A stretch of DNA of 64,000 nucleotides from Rhyzopertha dominica (lineage: Eukaryota; Arthropoda; Insecta; Coleoptera; Bostrichidae): contig QCXZ01000041.1 of assembly GCA_025024175.1 (NCBI GenBank), positions 22,005,786-22,069,785 of the forward strand, given 5' to 3'. Below are positions 12,955-25,690 of this stretch, piece after piece. Under the pieces are notes generated by a model, which worked only from the letters and a program-made list of their open reading frames with translations, was not told the DNA's origin and ran no database searches. How positions within the stretch are numbered: position 1 is the first letter of the stretch; each line of letters opens with the position of its first letter. Made by a program: the position numbers and the translations under genes.

Positions 12955-15637
12955 CATTACTGTTTATAAAGATTGTTAATAACTAAGTCCTTGCTTATTT
13001 CTGTAAATTATTTATTTATAAAATAATGCAATCGCAATTTATGTTTTTCTGATTTTAGCCGTAGGGTATAGCCGCGCCGTTATCTATATTTAGTACTTCT
13101 ATGGTATGTTCAGGTATATTCGGAAATTTAGGCTGCTATCTTTTTTGGTTGCTGTTTTCACGCTGTTACTCATTTTTAACTATTTTAGGAATCTATTTGA
13201 CAGAGGTACTGCATATTGTCTGGTAAACCAATCTCATGGCTATGTTCCGCATTGCTTGTGTTGTCATTATTGTGTCAGTGAAATTTTGTCAAGACCTGTT
13301 AATAATTAGTTCTTATCAAATGAATTTGATAACTCTGACTTCGAAAAATACGGAAAAACAAACTGATTCAGAAGGATATAAACGTTACTCCTCGTATGCG
13401 TCAAATAGGTAATCTGAAGGTAAATTTTGTTAAGTGCTTAACTTACAAGGTATTGTGACTAGAAACTGATATGTTTCTAGTTTTAGGTCTCATGCGCGTA
13501 GTTAAGTTGAGCTACAACATTGATGAAATTTTATGTTGAGATATGGCCAATCTGTGGTATTAACATGAAATTTTCTATAGGATTTAAGATTATCCTTATA
13601 TTATTGAGGTAGATAATTTTAATTCCTTTATTAGATCTCATTCAAAACACTATTATATGGTCTCTGATTTATAATAGCTATATTAATAGAATCGGACACA
13701 TTCAAGCCAGGTTTCGTATTGTATTAATATTAAGTATATGTATCTTCAAGCGTTCGATATTTAAAGTAGAAACGCAATAATTTAATAATTCAATACGACC
13801 GTTTTCAGATGTCGAATGTGTAAATTATCATTTGCTATATTTGAAGTAGCACATATGCTGCACCGAGAATTCTTACAAATAGGAAATATGTAGATATGAT
13901 TTGTGTTTACATCGTTTACATCGTGTGAGAGGAATGCTGATTTGGTAATTGTATTGCTTGCTAACAACCTTTGTAATTATGTTTAGCACAACTATGTTGT
14001 GAAACGTTACTGTTTTTGTAGGCTTTGCGAATTATTTAGCATATTCATGATAATTCTTCGATCAACGTATTCGAAACAGTGATTGGGGTGTGGTATATCT
14101 TATTTATTTAATATGTGTGCCTAAAATATACGTATATGTCATAAAAGGATTAAAATCACGCCGCTACTATATTGAATCCTGAAAACATAGGTATCGCATC
14201 ACAAAAAATTGTATACAACCTTTTTAAAATTGAATTACCTTATGCTTACACAAGTGTTATTATTATTTTTTGAACCCTAAAATTTATCCAACTTTTAACC
14301 TCGCGTGTGGAACCCAGCAGAATTTGCTATACTTATTCCATTTTGATCAGCAAACGACTGATATAGAAAATAAAGCGTATTGAGATGGTGGTGTGTTGAT
14401 TTCGGTTTTCTAAAAAATATTCTGTCACCAAGAAAGTGCTCTAAATTTTATTTACTACTTTACATTGAGTTTATTGTGCAATTCTTGATCTCGCTTTTTA
14501 AAGTGATGACATTTACATTTATTTAAATAAATTATCGTATAACATTTAGAAACACTAGGTATAATTTTTATAAATTTATCAAACGAAATGTACCTACCGC
14601 TATATAATTTAGCACCTTAACACGGTCTATGTGTTGGGCACTTCCTACTAATATGCAGTGCTTTAACAACCGTTTGTCATGACTAATTGTTCGCATTAAA
14701 CGGCATGATAAAGTATCATAGTTAACTATATTAAATTAAACATGAATTGTGTGGGAACACGTGTAATAAATCAGATTAAATCACTTTTAAATTATGTCAG
14801 TAAAACGCTGGCTTTAATGTAGCCGTATGAATTACGAAATAAATAGAGAATAATGATATTAATAACAAATTCTATTGCATTAGAAAGCGGGGCATGCGAC
14901 ACGAAATTTAAATTTATAATGAAAAGGAAATATCATTATTAAGAGTAATTTGCGTTACTGGGACCAGACCTCATTAACTGAGGAGCAGCGCATGAAATAT
15001 ACCCTAAGAATAATCAACAACTTGACACAAGTGTCGTCCAATTTGCAAAACACGAGACGCATAAATTTTCACTATAGTCGATATAAGTGACAATATTTCA
15101 GCGGTATAAGGCATAAATCAGAGAACCACAACGAACGCGTGTGATTTACAATGTAAAATGTGCCGTACAACGCGACTAAAGCTATATTGATAGCAGATAC
15201 TAACAGTTTCTAACGCAGATTCATTAAATATCGTTGTATGTGCTCGGCCCACTCACTATTACGGGCTTCTATAAAACATAGTCACTTGTCATCTTTATTG
15301 CTAGGATAATTTATCTAACCCTTAGTGGATATAGATACAAAGTATATCCGTGTGTGGCGTCACAATTCTAACCGAGAATACATCAAAATAATAGTCTTCT
15401 GTTTAAAACGACACATAAGAAAACTTCAAAACAATTCAGAAATAAAGCGTTTTGGTTAACAAGGTTTCCTTAATTATACACCGACTTGTTCATTGACGTG
15501 CCAATGGAATTAAAAAGCGTTAGACAAATAATATAACAAAACATGCTGATTTTTATTAATCGGAATGTTCGTTCTGTTTTATACAGAAGATTGTATTCAA
15601 GAAGAAGACACATTACACATAAAAAAGAAGAAATGTG
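12955..15637. other. No gene seen
   Basis: AT-rich sequence with no recognisable protein frame, RNA gene or paired repeat ends. Confidence 0.6.
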
Positions 15638-15805
15638 TTGCATGGAAATGCTTATAGGCATAGCACAACTTGCTTTTCTTTCAAGAACTTTAAATGCTTC
15701 TTGGAAAAAATGAAATATTTCTGTCACAAATTATATAGGTATTGATATAATATGTGCCAACTACTTTTCTAACTGTGCTAGTTCAAACCCACGCATGCTT
15801 CCTGC
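15638..15805 (-). repeat. LTR-like direct repeat, downstream copy
   Basis: Aligns with 17530-17705 in the same orientation. Shared landmarks are the 'gccaactactttt' block (about 15757-15769 versus 17650-17662) and the 'cacaacttg' block (about 15664 versus 17557). Identity looks near 75 percent by eye. It lies directly beyond the pol stop, where a 3' LTR belongs. Confidence 0.5.
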
Positions 15806-15861
15806 TTCAAATTAACAAAAATTATAAATAAACAAAAAAAAATAGGAATATGTTGTCCCGA

Positions 15862-17175
15862 CTAGTCAATACCATTTACGGGGAGAGAACACAACTTATG
15901 AATTGCTAATTTAAAAATGCCATTTTTGGTTCTTACCGAAACAACACGCACTAGATTGTCTTTTCCGGGGCGCAGTGCTTTACTTTTCCCAAGTACCATT
16001 GCATGGGCGTTAGGTTGTCCCTTTGGTGCTCAGAGTTGCATGTTTTCAACTTGTTCCGCTGCTGTATGAATGTCAAATATTTTTTGGCCACCGTTTCTAA
16101 AGCTGCTGCCTTAATTGCTCAACTCTTTGTCACCGGGATAGCCGATTCTCCTTTATTTCACATATATTTGGTGCAGGAGTAGCCGTTAACTGCGAACCAA
16201 TCAAAAATGGCCTTGGGTCAATGTTTCCAGTTCACACGGACATTCAGGCAAAGTTGTTAAAGGTCTTGAATTTAAATATGCTTCTACCAAAGTGAGAATC
16301 GTGTACATCTCTTCATTATGTTAATAATGATTGTACCACAATTCTTTTCAAATGGTATTTTACTGATTTGACTCAGGCTTCGTGCAACCCTCCAAAATGA
16401 GATGATCGGGGATGAATAGATTTAAAAGAAAGATGATGTTTTGTTATTTTGAATTCCCGCTCAGCTCCTTTAAAGATGGTTGGATTATCTGACAGACTAG
16501 TGACTGGTTTACCACTTCTAGACTTAAATCGTTTCGAGCATTTATGAATGACTCGCATGTGCAGTCGGTTACCAACTTCAAATGAATCGCCTTAGTTGCT
16601 AAATACACAAGCAATGTTATGTATGACTGTGCAGCTTTCGTACCACGACCCTTAATTATTTGCTTCACTTGAATTGGTCCACCCATTAACTCTGTGAATT
16701 TTGTGGGTTTTGTCTTATCGCATATTAAACATTTGTGAATAACCTGCCTCCTAAAAGCCAATAATTTTGTCTAATGCCAGCCATAGTAGCTTGCGGACCT
16801 GTGTGTAATTCTCGCAAATTTCTTTATGTGATCATTTTTGGAATTAAAATTGGAAATTTTGTATTTTATGGCAATTTACTGCCAGCCTACTTCCACCCTA
16901 AAAATGATGTTTTCATCTAAAAACAGATGTTACGACAATAGTTTGATATCGGTCGGACACTGTTGGTCCTGCGCTTAGTTGTTTAGGTACTTCTTTTGTA
17001 AAATGTTATACTTCCACGTGTTTTATGNGGAGTTGAGTAGATTGTTGTACTTAGTGTTTTAGCAAAGGGATCGATTGGTTTTGGGATCTTTTTTTAACAA
17101 AACATTTGCAACATTCAGTTAGCCGCACAAGTTTATTAAAATCTGAATACTTGTCCACAGGGTCCCATCGTTTTA
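15862..17175 (-). pseudogene. pol: BEL/Pao pol relic: integrase and DUF5641 tail
   Basis: From 17175 downward the minus strand first gives a segment like the Pao connector (KYSDFNKLVRLTECCKCF). At about 16820-16690 follows an integrase zinc-binding region with a CxxC pair (CLIC), preceded by the 'GPQATMAGIRQNYW' type block. The catalytic core follows: 'ATKAIHLKLVTD' at about 16600, the SDN aspartate at 16487-16489 and the GLHEA glutamate at 16379-16381, with a stop just after. The first catalytic aspartate is not visible where expected. The chain ends in a DUF5641-type tail (LRPGKDNLVRVVSVRTKNG) with a stop at 15862-15864. Several frameshifts and stops break the frame. Product would be the integration end of an LTR-retrotransposon polyprotein; it cannot be functional. 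Confidence 0.85.
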
Positions 17176-17529
17176 TGGGTGTATTCTACGTGAGTTTGAT
17201 GCCCCTACATTAGTCAAGGATACGGAACTGCTCTGAAATTTGGTGGCCATGCACATTCCAAATGTTGCAGGAAGGACGAACCATTATTCCATAAAAAGCT
17301 TTCTTAGGTTCCACAACCTCGCAAAATTATGTCTGCTTGATTTCATTTTCCTGGCTAATTTGGAATTGTGCACCACGTTGATGATGAATGATGAGGGGTC
17401 CGTATTCCGTATGTTTGCCGGAGAGCTGCATCAACTCCTGTGTCGAGTTGCCGTGATGGTTCCTTTTGCTACTGGGACTCTGTACCACATTGATTTTTCC
17501 GGTAATCCGGCCCAAGAAAGAACCATATA
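17176..17529. other. Unassigned segment between pol relic and LTR-like repeat
   Basis: It contains a 111-codon plus frame (17240-17575) and a 62-codon minus frame (17327-17515). By position it could be leftover internal sequence of the BEL/Pao element, but I recognise no gag, protease or RT motif in either strand. Confidence 0.4.
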
Positions 17530-17705
17530 TTGCAATGACATGCTCATTGGCATATCACAACTTGTTTTTCTTTGAAGAACTGTAAATTCTTGTAAAAAAA
17601 ATTAAATATTTCTCTATGTTACAAAATATATATTGCAATATTATACAGGTGCCAACTACTTTTATAATAGTGCCGGTTTGAACACCTCAAATACTTCTAG
17701 AATTA
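17530..17705 (-). repeat. LTR-like direct repeat, upstream copy
   Basis: Partner of 15638-15805. It sits at the upstream side of the pol relic in minus-strand terms, where a 5' LTR belongs. Similarity fades beyond about 17705. Confidence 0.5.
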
Positions 17706-18071
17706 CTTATTTACCTAGGTCAAATGTAATATGAACCAGATGGCATTCATTTAAGCGCGAAATTAAAGAATTTAATAATAAACCAATAAATAACCAAGTT
17801 AGTGTCCACTCCTGGTAAAACCGCACTGATGATGGCTAATTACAACTGAAAGCGCTTTGCCTATTTATTAAATATAGTGCATTTGATAGACTTCGGGGAG
17901 ATTTATTGTAGAAGTAAACATTACTACATATATCCACTTAGAGGAAAATAGACCAGTTTACATTATACCTAATTTTGTACAACTTTCATTCAAAACGTTA
18001 TTATCTAGTGAACGTTAGTGATATTTTATCGGGTTAACAGGCATATATATGAAATAAAAAAAGTATTGCAG
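17706..18071. other. No gene seen
   Basis: AT-rich, without recognisable frames or repeats. Confidence 0.6.
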
Positions 18072-18142
18072 ACTTTGACCGGGATTTGAACCTTTGAAAA
18101 GTAATCAAACGCTCTAACGTCTAACCACTGAGCTATCAAGGC
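18072..18142 (-). tRNA. tRNA-like pseudogene or SINE head
   Basis: Minus-strand reading begins gccttga, whose partner tcaaagt at the other end pairs at six of seven positions (one G-U). An A-box-like tagctcagtggtta follows. A five-base stem tttga/tcaaa encloses a seven-base loop ttacttt, which would give anticodon ACT. A B box ggttcaaatcc is present. The D region carries an extra gttagac-like duplication, and the T stem is short by several bases and overlaps the anticodon stem. It is therefore more likely a tRNA pseudogene or the head of a tRNA-derived SINE than a working tRNA. Confidence 0.5.
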
Positions 18143-18164
18143 CGTATTCATAATGGAGGTCAAA

Positions 18165-18230
18165 GCGGCAAATGTGCTTCATCAACGTTACTATGTAACG
18201 ATAATGAACGCCAAACGGCACATTTGCAGC
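18165..18230. repeat. Nested inverted repeat (hairpin)
   Basis: gcaaatgtgc at 18168-18177 pairs with gcacatttgc at 18218-18227, and inside it cgttac at 18186-18191 pairs with gtaacg at 18195-18200. The two nested stems lie just upstream of the tRNA-like sequence in its own orientation. Confidence 0.6.
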
Positions 18231-21200
18231 TGAATCGCTCGTCGCTCGGCATTTTCGAGCTTCAGAGCGTAATTTTCTGCGGTGGGCGGATTATTGCGAC
18301 CAGCAGCTAATTACAACCCAAATATGTTATATATAATGAAAGATAATTATTACCCGAATTCGTAATTAATGAAACTTAGTGATATTTTACCTAGGTTCAA
18401 CTCACGGTTAGGAGTTGTCAACCATGCCATGTCGAATTTTGGACAATGGCGTCGACGTCGACTAGTTTAGTGATTTCAGCAATGTCAACAGCGTAAACAA
18501 TGTCAAGAACGTAAACAGTGCCTAAACAGTAATTAATTAGTATAAAAGCTTCTGCAAACAAAATGTCGTTACATTTCCGTTTATAATCTCGCTGAATTTG
18601 TGTAATGTATAATAATACAATACTTCCGCGAAAACAAAATTTAGCCGCATGCTTACCCATCATTATAATTAATTCAGAGTTTGACTATTTATAGTTAACG
18701 TTGCCTTTCCTACCCGTCATTTTTATAACACATTTTACAGTCTCACGGGTGGCAAGAATCTAACCGAAGAGGTTTTTATACAGTTCACGCACACGCACAC
18801 TACAACTACACAAACATAACCTAACTTTTGAACTGTAACCTACATTCTTAGCCTACTTGGCTTATCGAGAGGTGTATTTTTGGCAAATTGAGGTAGCTTA
18901 TTAATGTTTTAAACAATTTATACTTGTGCAAAAGTTGTCCCCAGTATACTCGCCAAAACGTAGTCCACGTATTGTAGAACGCACAAACCTTTTATATTCA
19001 CTCTACACAGCATTAATATAATAAATTTGTTCAGCATTGGTAGCATCCACTAAACCTTTCAATACTGCGATTTATTATATATAAAGCGGTGTTTTGAACC
19101 TTATACAAACGGTATTCGCGACACATGGACTATGAGTACAGTTTTACGAAATCGTAGATTTTTGAATTCTTTAGAAACTTTTAAATACTCTTCCACCGTT
19201 CTGATTGGCTGCTTGAAGTACGAATCTTGGGCGCATCTACACAGCACTGCATATAGTTTAATATTTATGAGATTTTTAAGCAATTTTTAATATCTTGCGG
19301 ATTAGCATAGGTTGCGGAAGGGTTGGAAGGATCTTTGCAATGATCTACGAACGTAGTGAATATACTCTTATACTTTGGAAAGTCCAAAATAGTTAGTGTA
19401 ATGGTTGGTAAGAATAAAATACCTGTATTTATTATGGATTTAAATACCGCTAAACAAAATGTATGCTTTCCAAGGCCATTTAAGATGAAGAGTCAAGAAT
19501 ATTTAGAAATAATTGCAACCCTAAGTAAAGATTGTACCTGAATAAAGAATTTAGTCGTAAAATAGTCGTTCAGAAAGACAAATATGCGGATTTCAGTGAT
19601 CTTGTAACATTCAGAGAAAAAGTATAGTACCATTATTAATTANTTATACCGAAATACATATAGTACAAGGTTTTCTTGGACAAGACATGGACTATCTTTA
19701 TAACAGTAGAAAAACACTGTTTAAACAAACTGTTCATAAAACCGTTGTACATTTCTCGTAATCACTACAGTGAAAATGACAATAATAGAGAGGTTTTTTT
19801 TAATAATCAAATTTCTCACTACTCACAACTGTACACACACGTACCCTGTCCAAGTACAAGATTAAAATAACTGTACTATAATAATTGTACCCATACATAT
19901 TTTGTATCCTATCTTTTGATCTAACCGAGTTCACCGCAAAACGTCAATCTTCCATGAAACATACTGACCAACAGTCACGGCCTACGCCACTATTTTCTTA
20001 CACATCTACACGCCAATTTATTTTTAGCCGGAGTCCATGTCGTTTCGCAAGCAAAAAAGGGAAACTGCTCCTGATGAGCATCGTAATCGAGTCAATCCTG
20101 AAGTATTGGCCATGTTAGGCTACGTTCGCGGTCTTGCGTACGTCCAGCTCTTGAACTAGTTCTTCAAGTACGATGTGCTTCCTACTCTGCACCGTCCCCA
20201 GGTTTAACGGTCGCATTACGGTGGCAAAAGTTTCGCAGTCTCAAGGACAATGATCGATCAAGTACGTGAGAACGGGCGCGATAATCGATGTTAGAAGATA
20301 TAACTCGACTATTAAATGGCCGTGCTTAACTGTAACGTTCGATGTATTCTGTTAATTTATGTCCCCGCAGTTTATTTCCTCGTCAGTTAGTGCCGGTGCG
20401 CGTTCCTGGTTTCAGGTGAGCAACAGCTTCCATCAACCGCAGGTCACACGTGGCTGACAGCTATAATGATCGGAAAAGCATGGGTGTGAACGAATCTTCT
20501 GCAAGTCTTAAGTTGTTTTCATGCCTTGTGATGCTGTCGTCTATTTAACAGTATTAAACCGATTAAACGGTACCTGTCTTCCCAGAAAGTTAAGCCTAGT
20601 TGGAATAACCACCAGCATGAAAAAATACATAATAATTAAACGTAACAGGAAAACATTTGTAGATATATTCTTATTATTCACGTTACGTCATTTACAGAAC
20701 CTTCACCAAAGAAATATTACATAGGCAATACGCAAATATCAGGTCTACGCCTCTTGGATTTTCTATGTAACTGGAAAAATTTATATTCCTCAGAACGAAG
20801 TGACAATAAATAATAAAATTATACATGCTAACAATATTTAATAAATATTGATAATGACTTTTATTAATCCACAACTAGCAAGAGACATGTGTCATTTTAA
20901 GGGCAAAGAGCTGTATTAAATAGCAGATTGTTATAAATGCAATGGTTTGGATCAGCTTGTCATTTTATAAATGGTCCCATACTTTTGTTTTAAGTGAACA
21001 TAAAACAAGTGTCAATAAATGCTGCCTGCCACAAACTTATGTGTGAACAAAAACGTATTTTGACATAATATAACAATGGTAGAGATGTAATCACTTAAGC
21101 ATTCCGATAAATTTATAGTGTTTATATCTTCCACTTATTACTTATATAACAAAGAAACGCTTCGAGAGAAGAAATATAAACTACTAGGTACCTACTCTAC

Positions 21201-21528
21201 CTAAAGCGATACTGACCTAAAAGCAAAGAAATCAGCGTAAATAAAATGTAGAATAACTAAATCATGAAGAATGTAAAGAATGTTACGAGAAATGTGTATT
21301 TGACGAATGCTACAAGTAGACGGAAGCAACTGAAGAATATGTTAATAAAGCAGCAGAAACAATTATTGACGCAGTCCACAAAAAGAGACAGACAAGGGTA
21401 AGATGATTATAATCAAAGAAAGATTAACATAAGAATACCGCCAAGTATTACTTTGAGTAAATATCGATACTTTGCCCAGCCCTGTAAATGACCTGTAAAG
21501 ATATGATGAATAGCAGAAACCTATAATG

Positions 21529-21530
<2 letters not shown>
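18231..21530. other. No gene seen; one coding-like patch
   Basis: Frame 19356-19541 (plus, 61 codons), followed after a frame change by a second block to about 19629, reads like real protein (KNKIPVFIMDLNTAKQN, then NKEFSRKIVVQKDKYADF). It resembles the lysine-rich N-terminal parts of some DNA-transposon proteins but I cannot name a family. A GC-richer stretch lies at about 20.0-20.5 kb without a recognisable gene. Confidence 0.45.

Positions 21531-21618
<88 letters not shown>
21531..21618. repeat. (AAT)29 microsatellite
   Basis: 88 bp of uninterrupted ATA/TAA/AAT triplets. Long frames across it on the minus strand (poly-Tyr, poly-Leu or poly-Ile) are artefacts of the repeat. Confidence 0.98.
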
Positions 21619-21619
<1 letters not shown>

Positions 21620-24600
21620 GGAGCGGCGAACCGGGCGAAAGATAATGTGGGAGACAAAAATCCATATCGCAAGATGAAGTTGAACTTCGAAAAGAAGTGG
21701 CGAATGTTTCACAAGGAGTAGGTAGCCATATACATATCCACCTACCTACGATGACGCACTAATCTTTGTGTAGTCATAGAATGTAGGTATTCACTTATTT
21801 TATTTTGCGGGACGTATTTTTATAATGATTTTGAGGTTGGTACATCTGGAGTTGGTGAACCGTACAGTTTCAAAAACTAACGATAAATTTGAAAGAGGCA
21901 CGCGAATAAGAAGGTTCGCCTCTTTACAGTGTCTTTTGACATTCTAAATGCATGCATAGTTAGTACTAAAACAGCATCTTTACATTATCTAAATAATAAA
22001 GTATTACACTTAAAGTATAATTAATGAGATTGAAAATTTTTTCAATTTGCTTGTCTCTTGTACCTTACATGCGCTAAAAAATAGAATTCAAATACTGTCT
22101 CCGTGGTTCAGCTTCAAACGTCTTTCGCTTACTAAAACCTTTATAATCTCATGGAAAATGAAAGTTTTCCATTAACTACTGCTAGTGATAGATAGTATTT
22201 CCTTCAAATTGAGGATTGTTTTGATTACTTTAGCCTTCTTGGTCGTTGTTTTCAGTACATAAGTATTTCATTCTGAAACTTTGTTGGCATTGGATACTTT
22301 TTAATTAAACAAGCGTTCTTTAATAAAATAACTATTAGTCTACGCCGTTGTCTTAAGCTTCTCCATTTGGAAATGCCATTTTATAACAAACAATACAGTA
22401 ACGATCTTATTAATATCCATGTATGATCAGCCATAACAGCTATACACCAGGCATTGAATAATTCGCAGCACAAAGCCAGCACGAGTAATAAATTGGAACA
22501 AATCCGGTACAAGCATTCTACCGAGTGTAAGTCCAGAGAACAAACCAATAAATTTTGTGGCAGAGTTCAACACACCGTGGATTAACACGTCCCCGTAGAA
22601 CCAACAGACAATAATGGTTTAGTTTTTAAAAGCAATATATCAAGGGGAGATGTAAATGGACTTAGCGCTATCTCTAACACAAGTGTGAACAGAAATTTTA
22701 TCTCCGCGATTGGCCAGTAATTTGCTGACTTATCTTAACGGCCTTGTCGGGATAAGATGCAGAAGATTAAGGCAGTATGTTGAGGAAATTTGTTGTGCGT
22801 GCTATCAAATGGTGACTTACTCTCCTTTGCTGACAGGTAATGATAGTGGGAAGGATCATATTGCAGGAGAAACCCAGTTTAACGCCCGATTCTTATTATA
22901 CCACAGTACCAGGCTTTGAAGTTGCCATCTTATGATTATGATTAAATCAGTACGTCAAAGTGAATTCTTGGAACGTGTTGGACATTAATATACTTATTAG
23001 GTAAGTATGTTGCTGCCAAAGGTCGAAAATTGATTTACATCCCGATTGATGTATTAAATAAAAAATTCACCATTTGAATGTGGCAAAATTTGGGTAAATT
23101 TCGTACTGTTCTTCTTGCACTTATTTCATTGACAGAAAGATTTTGCTAAACAGGGAAACTTTTTTGCAAATGGTAAGTTGGTGCCTACGAAATAACTGTA
23201 CAGCATTTCTACAATCATTATAAAACGTTCCTCACAGCAGTCTATGTTGCTCTATATTTGATATGTTGAAATTACCATATTTCGGACATCTTGGTTAACA
23301 CGTTATTATCCTAGAGACTGGCATAAATATTCTCTACCATTATCCGAATGCGGTATCCAACAAGACCCACACATATCGTAAAAAGTTAAGAACATTGTAT
23401 TCAATAATGTATACAGCGTGTTCTTTTCGAAGGGATTTGGCATACGACATTTTTATTCATACAATTCTCATAACTGTTGGTACTGTAGCGTAAACTGAAC
23501 GGCAGCATTTATTATATATGTGGTTCATGTTGGATCTTAATAACACATTACGTTGTTGTGACCTATTTCTACCCCTTCAGCTTTAAGTATTCCGAAGAGT
23601 TTCTGGAAGTCAAAAATCACGCTGCTTTTCCCTGACTATATGCTCAGCATGTTAGCTATCATTAAAATTACCGAGTATTACAGTATGGCTTGCTCTTCAG
23701 CCTGTATGCTGCCCTCAGTCAATGTCTACTTTACTTTACAGGTTGCATCAGTCGATCAGTTTACAGGCGGGGAAGGACGTAAGAAATGACGTATGCTAGC
23801 GACTCAGGGCATCTCTGTTGCAACCGTCTATCGCCTGTAACGGACTGTATGTGTTTACAGATGCTTGCAAGGCTTGTTTAGATCTTTTGTAACCCTACGA
23901 AGTCCATCTGAAAGACGCGCAGGAGGATACCTATAAAAGCGGCATTTTGAGCATAAGGTTAAGATTATTTTGATAGTAGAAATAAGTAATTAATTATGAT
24001 TATTATGGCGAGGTGCTGAAGTACAGTTGCTGTGTGTAATGATGGCATAGAAGAAGACCGATCGCGCGGGACTACAGATATCCTGCCAAAGATCTAAAGA
24101 CAAACCGNTAAAGCAAATATGTATGCATACGCATTAAATTTTTAAATTCTCAGCGAATAATTGCAAGTGCTGAGTCATGCAATAAACGGGCACTTGATTT
24201 ATCTGAACGTAGAAGGTATCCCCTAAATGCCGTAAACTGACAAACTGATTAGGTAACCACTTAATCAATGTGTGATGTATTGTAAATAGAACTGGCATCT
24301 GTTCTGTTTTTTTAATGCTAGTAATTATGGTACAAATAAAAGTAGTGTTTTGTTAATTGTTAGCTTCTAATTGTATTGGTGCTATATTAGAGTGTAAATT
24401 ATATGTATATATAAAATACAAAAAAATGAACCATTTTCTTCAGTTGCATTAGTTACAGCCAAAATTGCTTTCGCAAATTTTTACTTATTGCCTACTTATT
24501 TTCTTTTGCTTTCATTGCTGCTTTGTCGCTAATGTTTGTGAAGTACCCGCTTAATCTGATTTTTTTATCAACACTGAGTTTATAGTAATAATATCGGAGT

Positions 24601-25370
24601 AGCGATAATTTAGAATGTTAAAATCAAGAGTACCTTCATATACCTACTCTAACACAGACTTTAGAGTTCAAACTTATTTGAATTATTTGCAATAAAAGCA
24701 GATATTTAGCATTCGCCATAACAAATTATAAATTTACATAAGTTACAATTATAACTTATATCAATTTACATTCAGGCGATACAATCTTTGATCTTATTTG
24801 ATAAATTATAGTATTTTATTTAACTTTTAGTTACGTAAAAAGCTAACTGGTAATAATTTATCATTGAGAATCATACATGTAGTGTTCATAGTAGGTAGGT
24901 ATAATATGTACGAAAACTTCCAAATAAACAACGAATTGGTTATAGTATTATGTAATAAAATAAGAAACGAAAATGTTTCAAAAGATACATTTCAAGAATG
25001 TAGTAAGATTGTGAAAGCTGTTATAGCGTACAAGATAAATTTGAAATCTAATATGCATCTACTACAATTGTAATAAGTAGCACTGGCAATTCTGCTTTAC
25101 ATTATAAGGATATACAACCGTTTCTGACGTTCATATCATATAACAATTATCACTCATTCTGTTCCCAAGGAAACATGAATCGAATCCACAAATATAATTA
25201 TTCTAAATATTGGTGATTATTTTTCGTAGGTATTTCTACATGCGTTAGTGTGTAACATAAGAACTGTGAATCTAAGCGAGAGGGAATAAGGAGCCCGATG
25301 ACGCAACTACTTCCTATTGGCTGGAGCCCGAATGTTGCAACCTGCAGTAGTCAAATAGACCTTGGCCCTC
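21619..25370. other. No gene seen
   Basis: Short unassigned frames only, including 22710-22919 and 24864-25073 (plus). The latter (ENFQINNELVIVLCNKIRN) looks mildly protein-like but matches no family known to me. A single N is at 24107. Confidence 0.5.
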
Positions 25371-25690
25371 AGCATCTTTTTTGCACTTTTGTTGGTGGAA
25401 TTATGCTACCATATTATGGACGTGTCTTTGGTTTTAGCCGCCAAGTTCCTCTTGCCATGCATCTGCAGGCCCATAAAGCTCTCGTTGCTTCACTCCTAAC
25501 TTTATCCAGATGACGCTTGAAATCCTGGTGCCTAGTGTAGGTCTAAAATATTTAACGTTTTTTTTTTCACCGGTGCATTCTGTCCTTAGAGTTTCAGTCT
25601 CTTCAGCTGCTATGTGGTGAACAACACCACTGTTGTTTTTGTGGGAGTGGCTACAAGTTCTTCTACATCACCTCTGCTCAGTTTTTAGTG
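25371..25690 (-). pseudogene. R1/Jockey-type LINE reverse transcriptase relic (thumb end)
   Basis: Minus-strand blocks follow the order seen after the RT active site of R1/Jockey-group LINEs. First is a 'G..V.P.KT..VLFT' block (ATPTKTTVVLFTT, about 25614-25655). Next comes a 'VKYLG.TLD.R' equivalent (NVKYFRPTLGTRIS, about 25530-25575), then HLDKVRSEATRALWACR and GTWRLKPK (about 25440-25517), and finally KVQKRC before a stop. Frame changes separate the blocks, and the catalytic upstream part and endonuclease are absent. The segment is visibly GC-richer than its surroundings. A plus-strand frame at 25298-25513 is the shadow of this relic. A similar piece from the same region of RT lies at 58961-59194 on the plus strand. 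Confidence 0.65.

Larger units (their letters stand above)
15638..17705 (-). mobile_element. Decayed BEL/Pao LTR retrotransposon with LTR-like flanks
   Basis: A minus-strand BEL/Pao pol remnant (15862-17175) sits between two direct repeats (15638-15805 and 17530-17705), which is the arrangement expected for LTRs. The interval is about 2 kb against several kilobases for complete members, so gag, protease, reverse transcriptase and RNase H appear lost. Neither TG...CA ends nor a 4-5 bp target duplication could be fixed, so the outer limits are approximate. Confidence 0.6.

Noticed and set aside
16373..16558. Separate small minus-strand gene
   Set aside because: It is the frameshifted continuation of the BEL/Pao integrase core, not a gene.
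17240..17575. 111-codon plus frame
   Set aside because: Lies inside the minus-strand BEL/Pao remnant and runs into its LTR-like repeat.
21363..21712. Three overlapping minus frames of up to 100 codons
   Set aside because: They are created by the (AAT)29 repeat, giving runs of Tyr, Leu or Ile.
25298..25513. 71-codon plus frame in a GC-richer patch
   Set aside because: Shadow of the minus-strand LINE reverse transcriptase relic.
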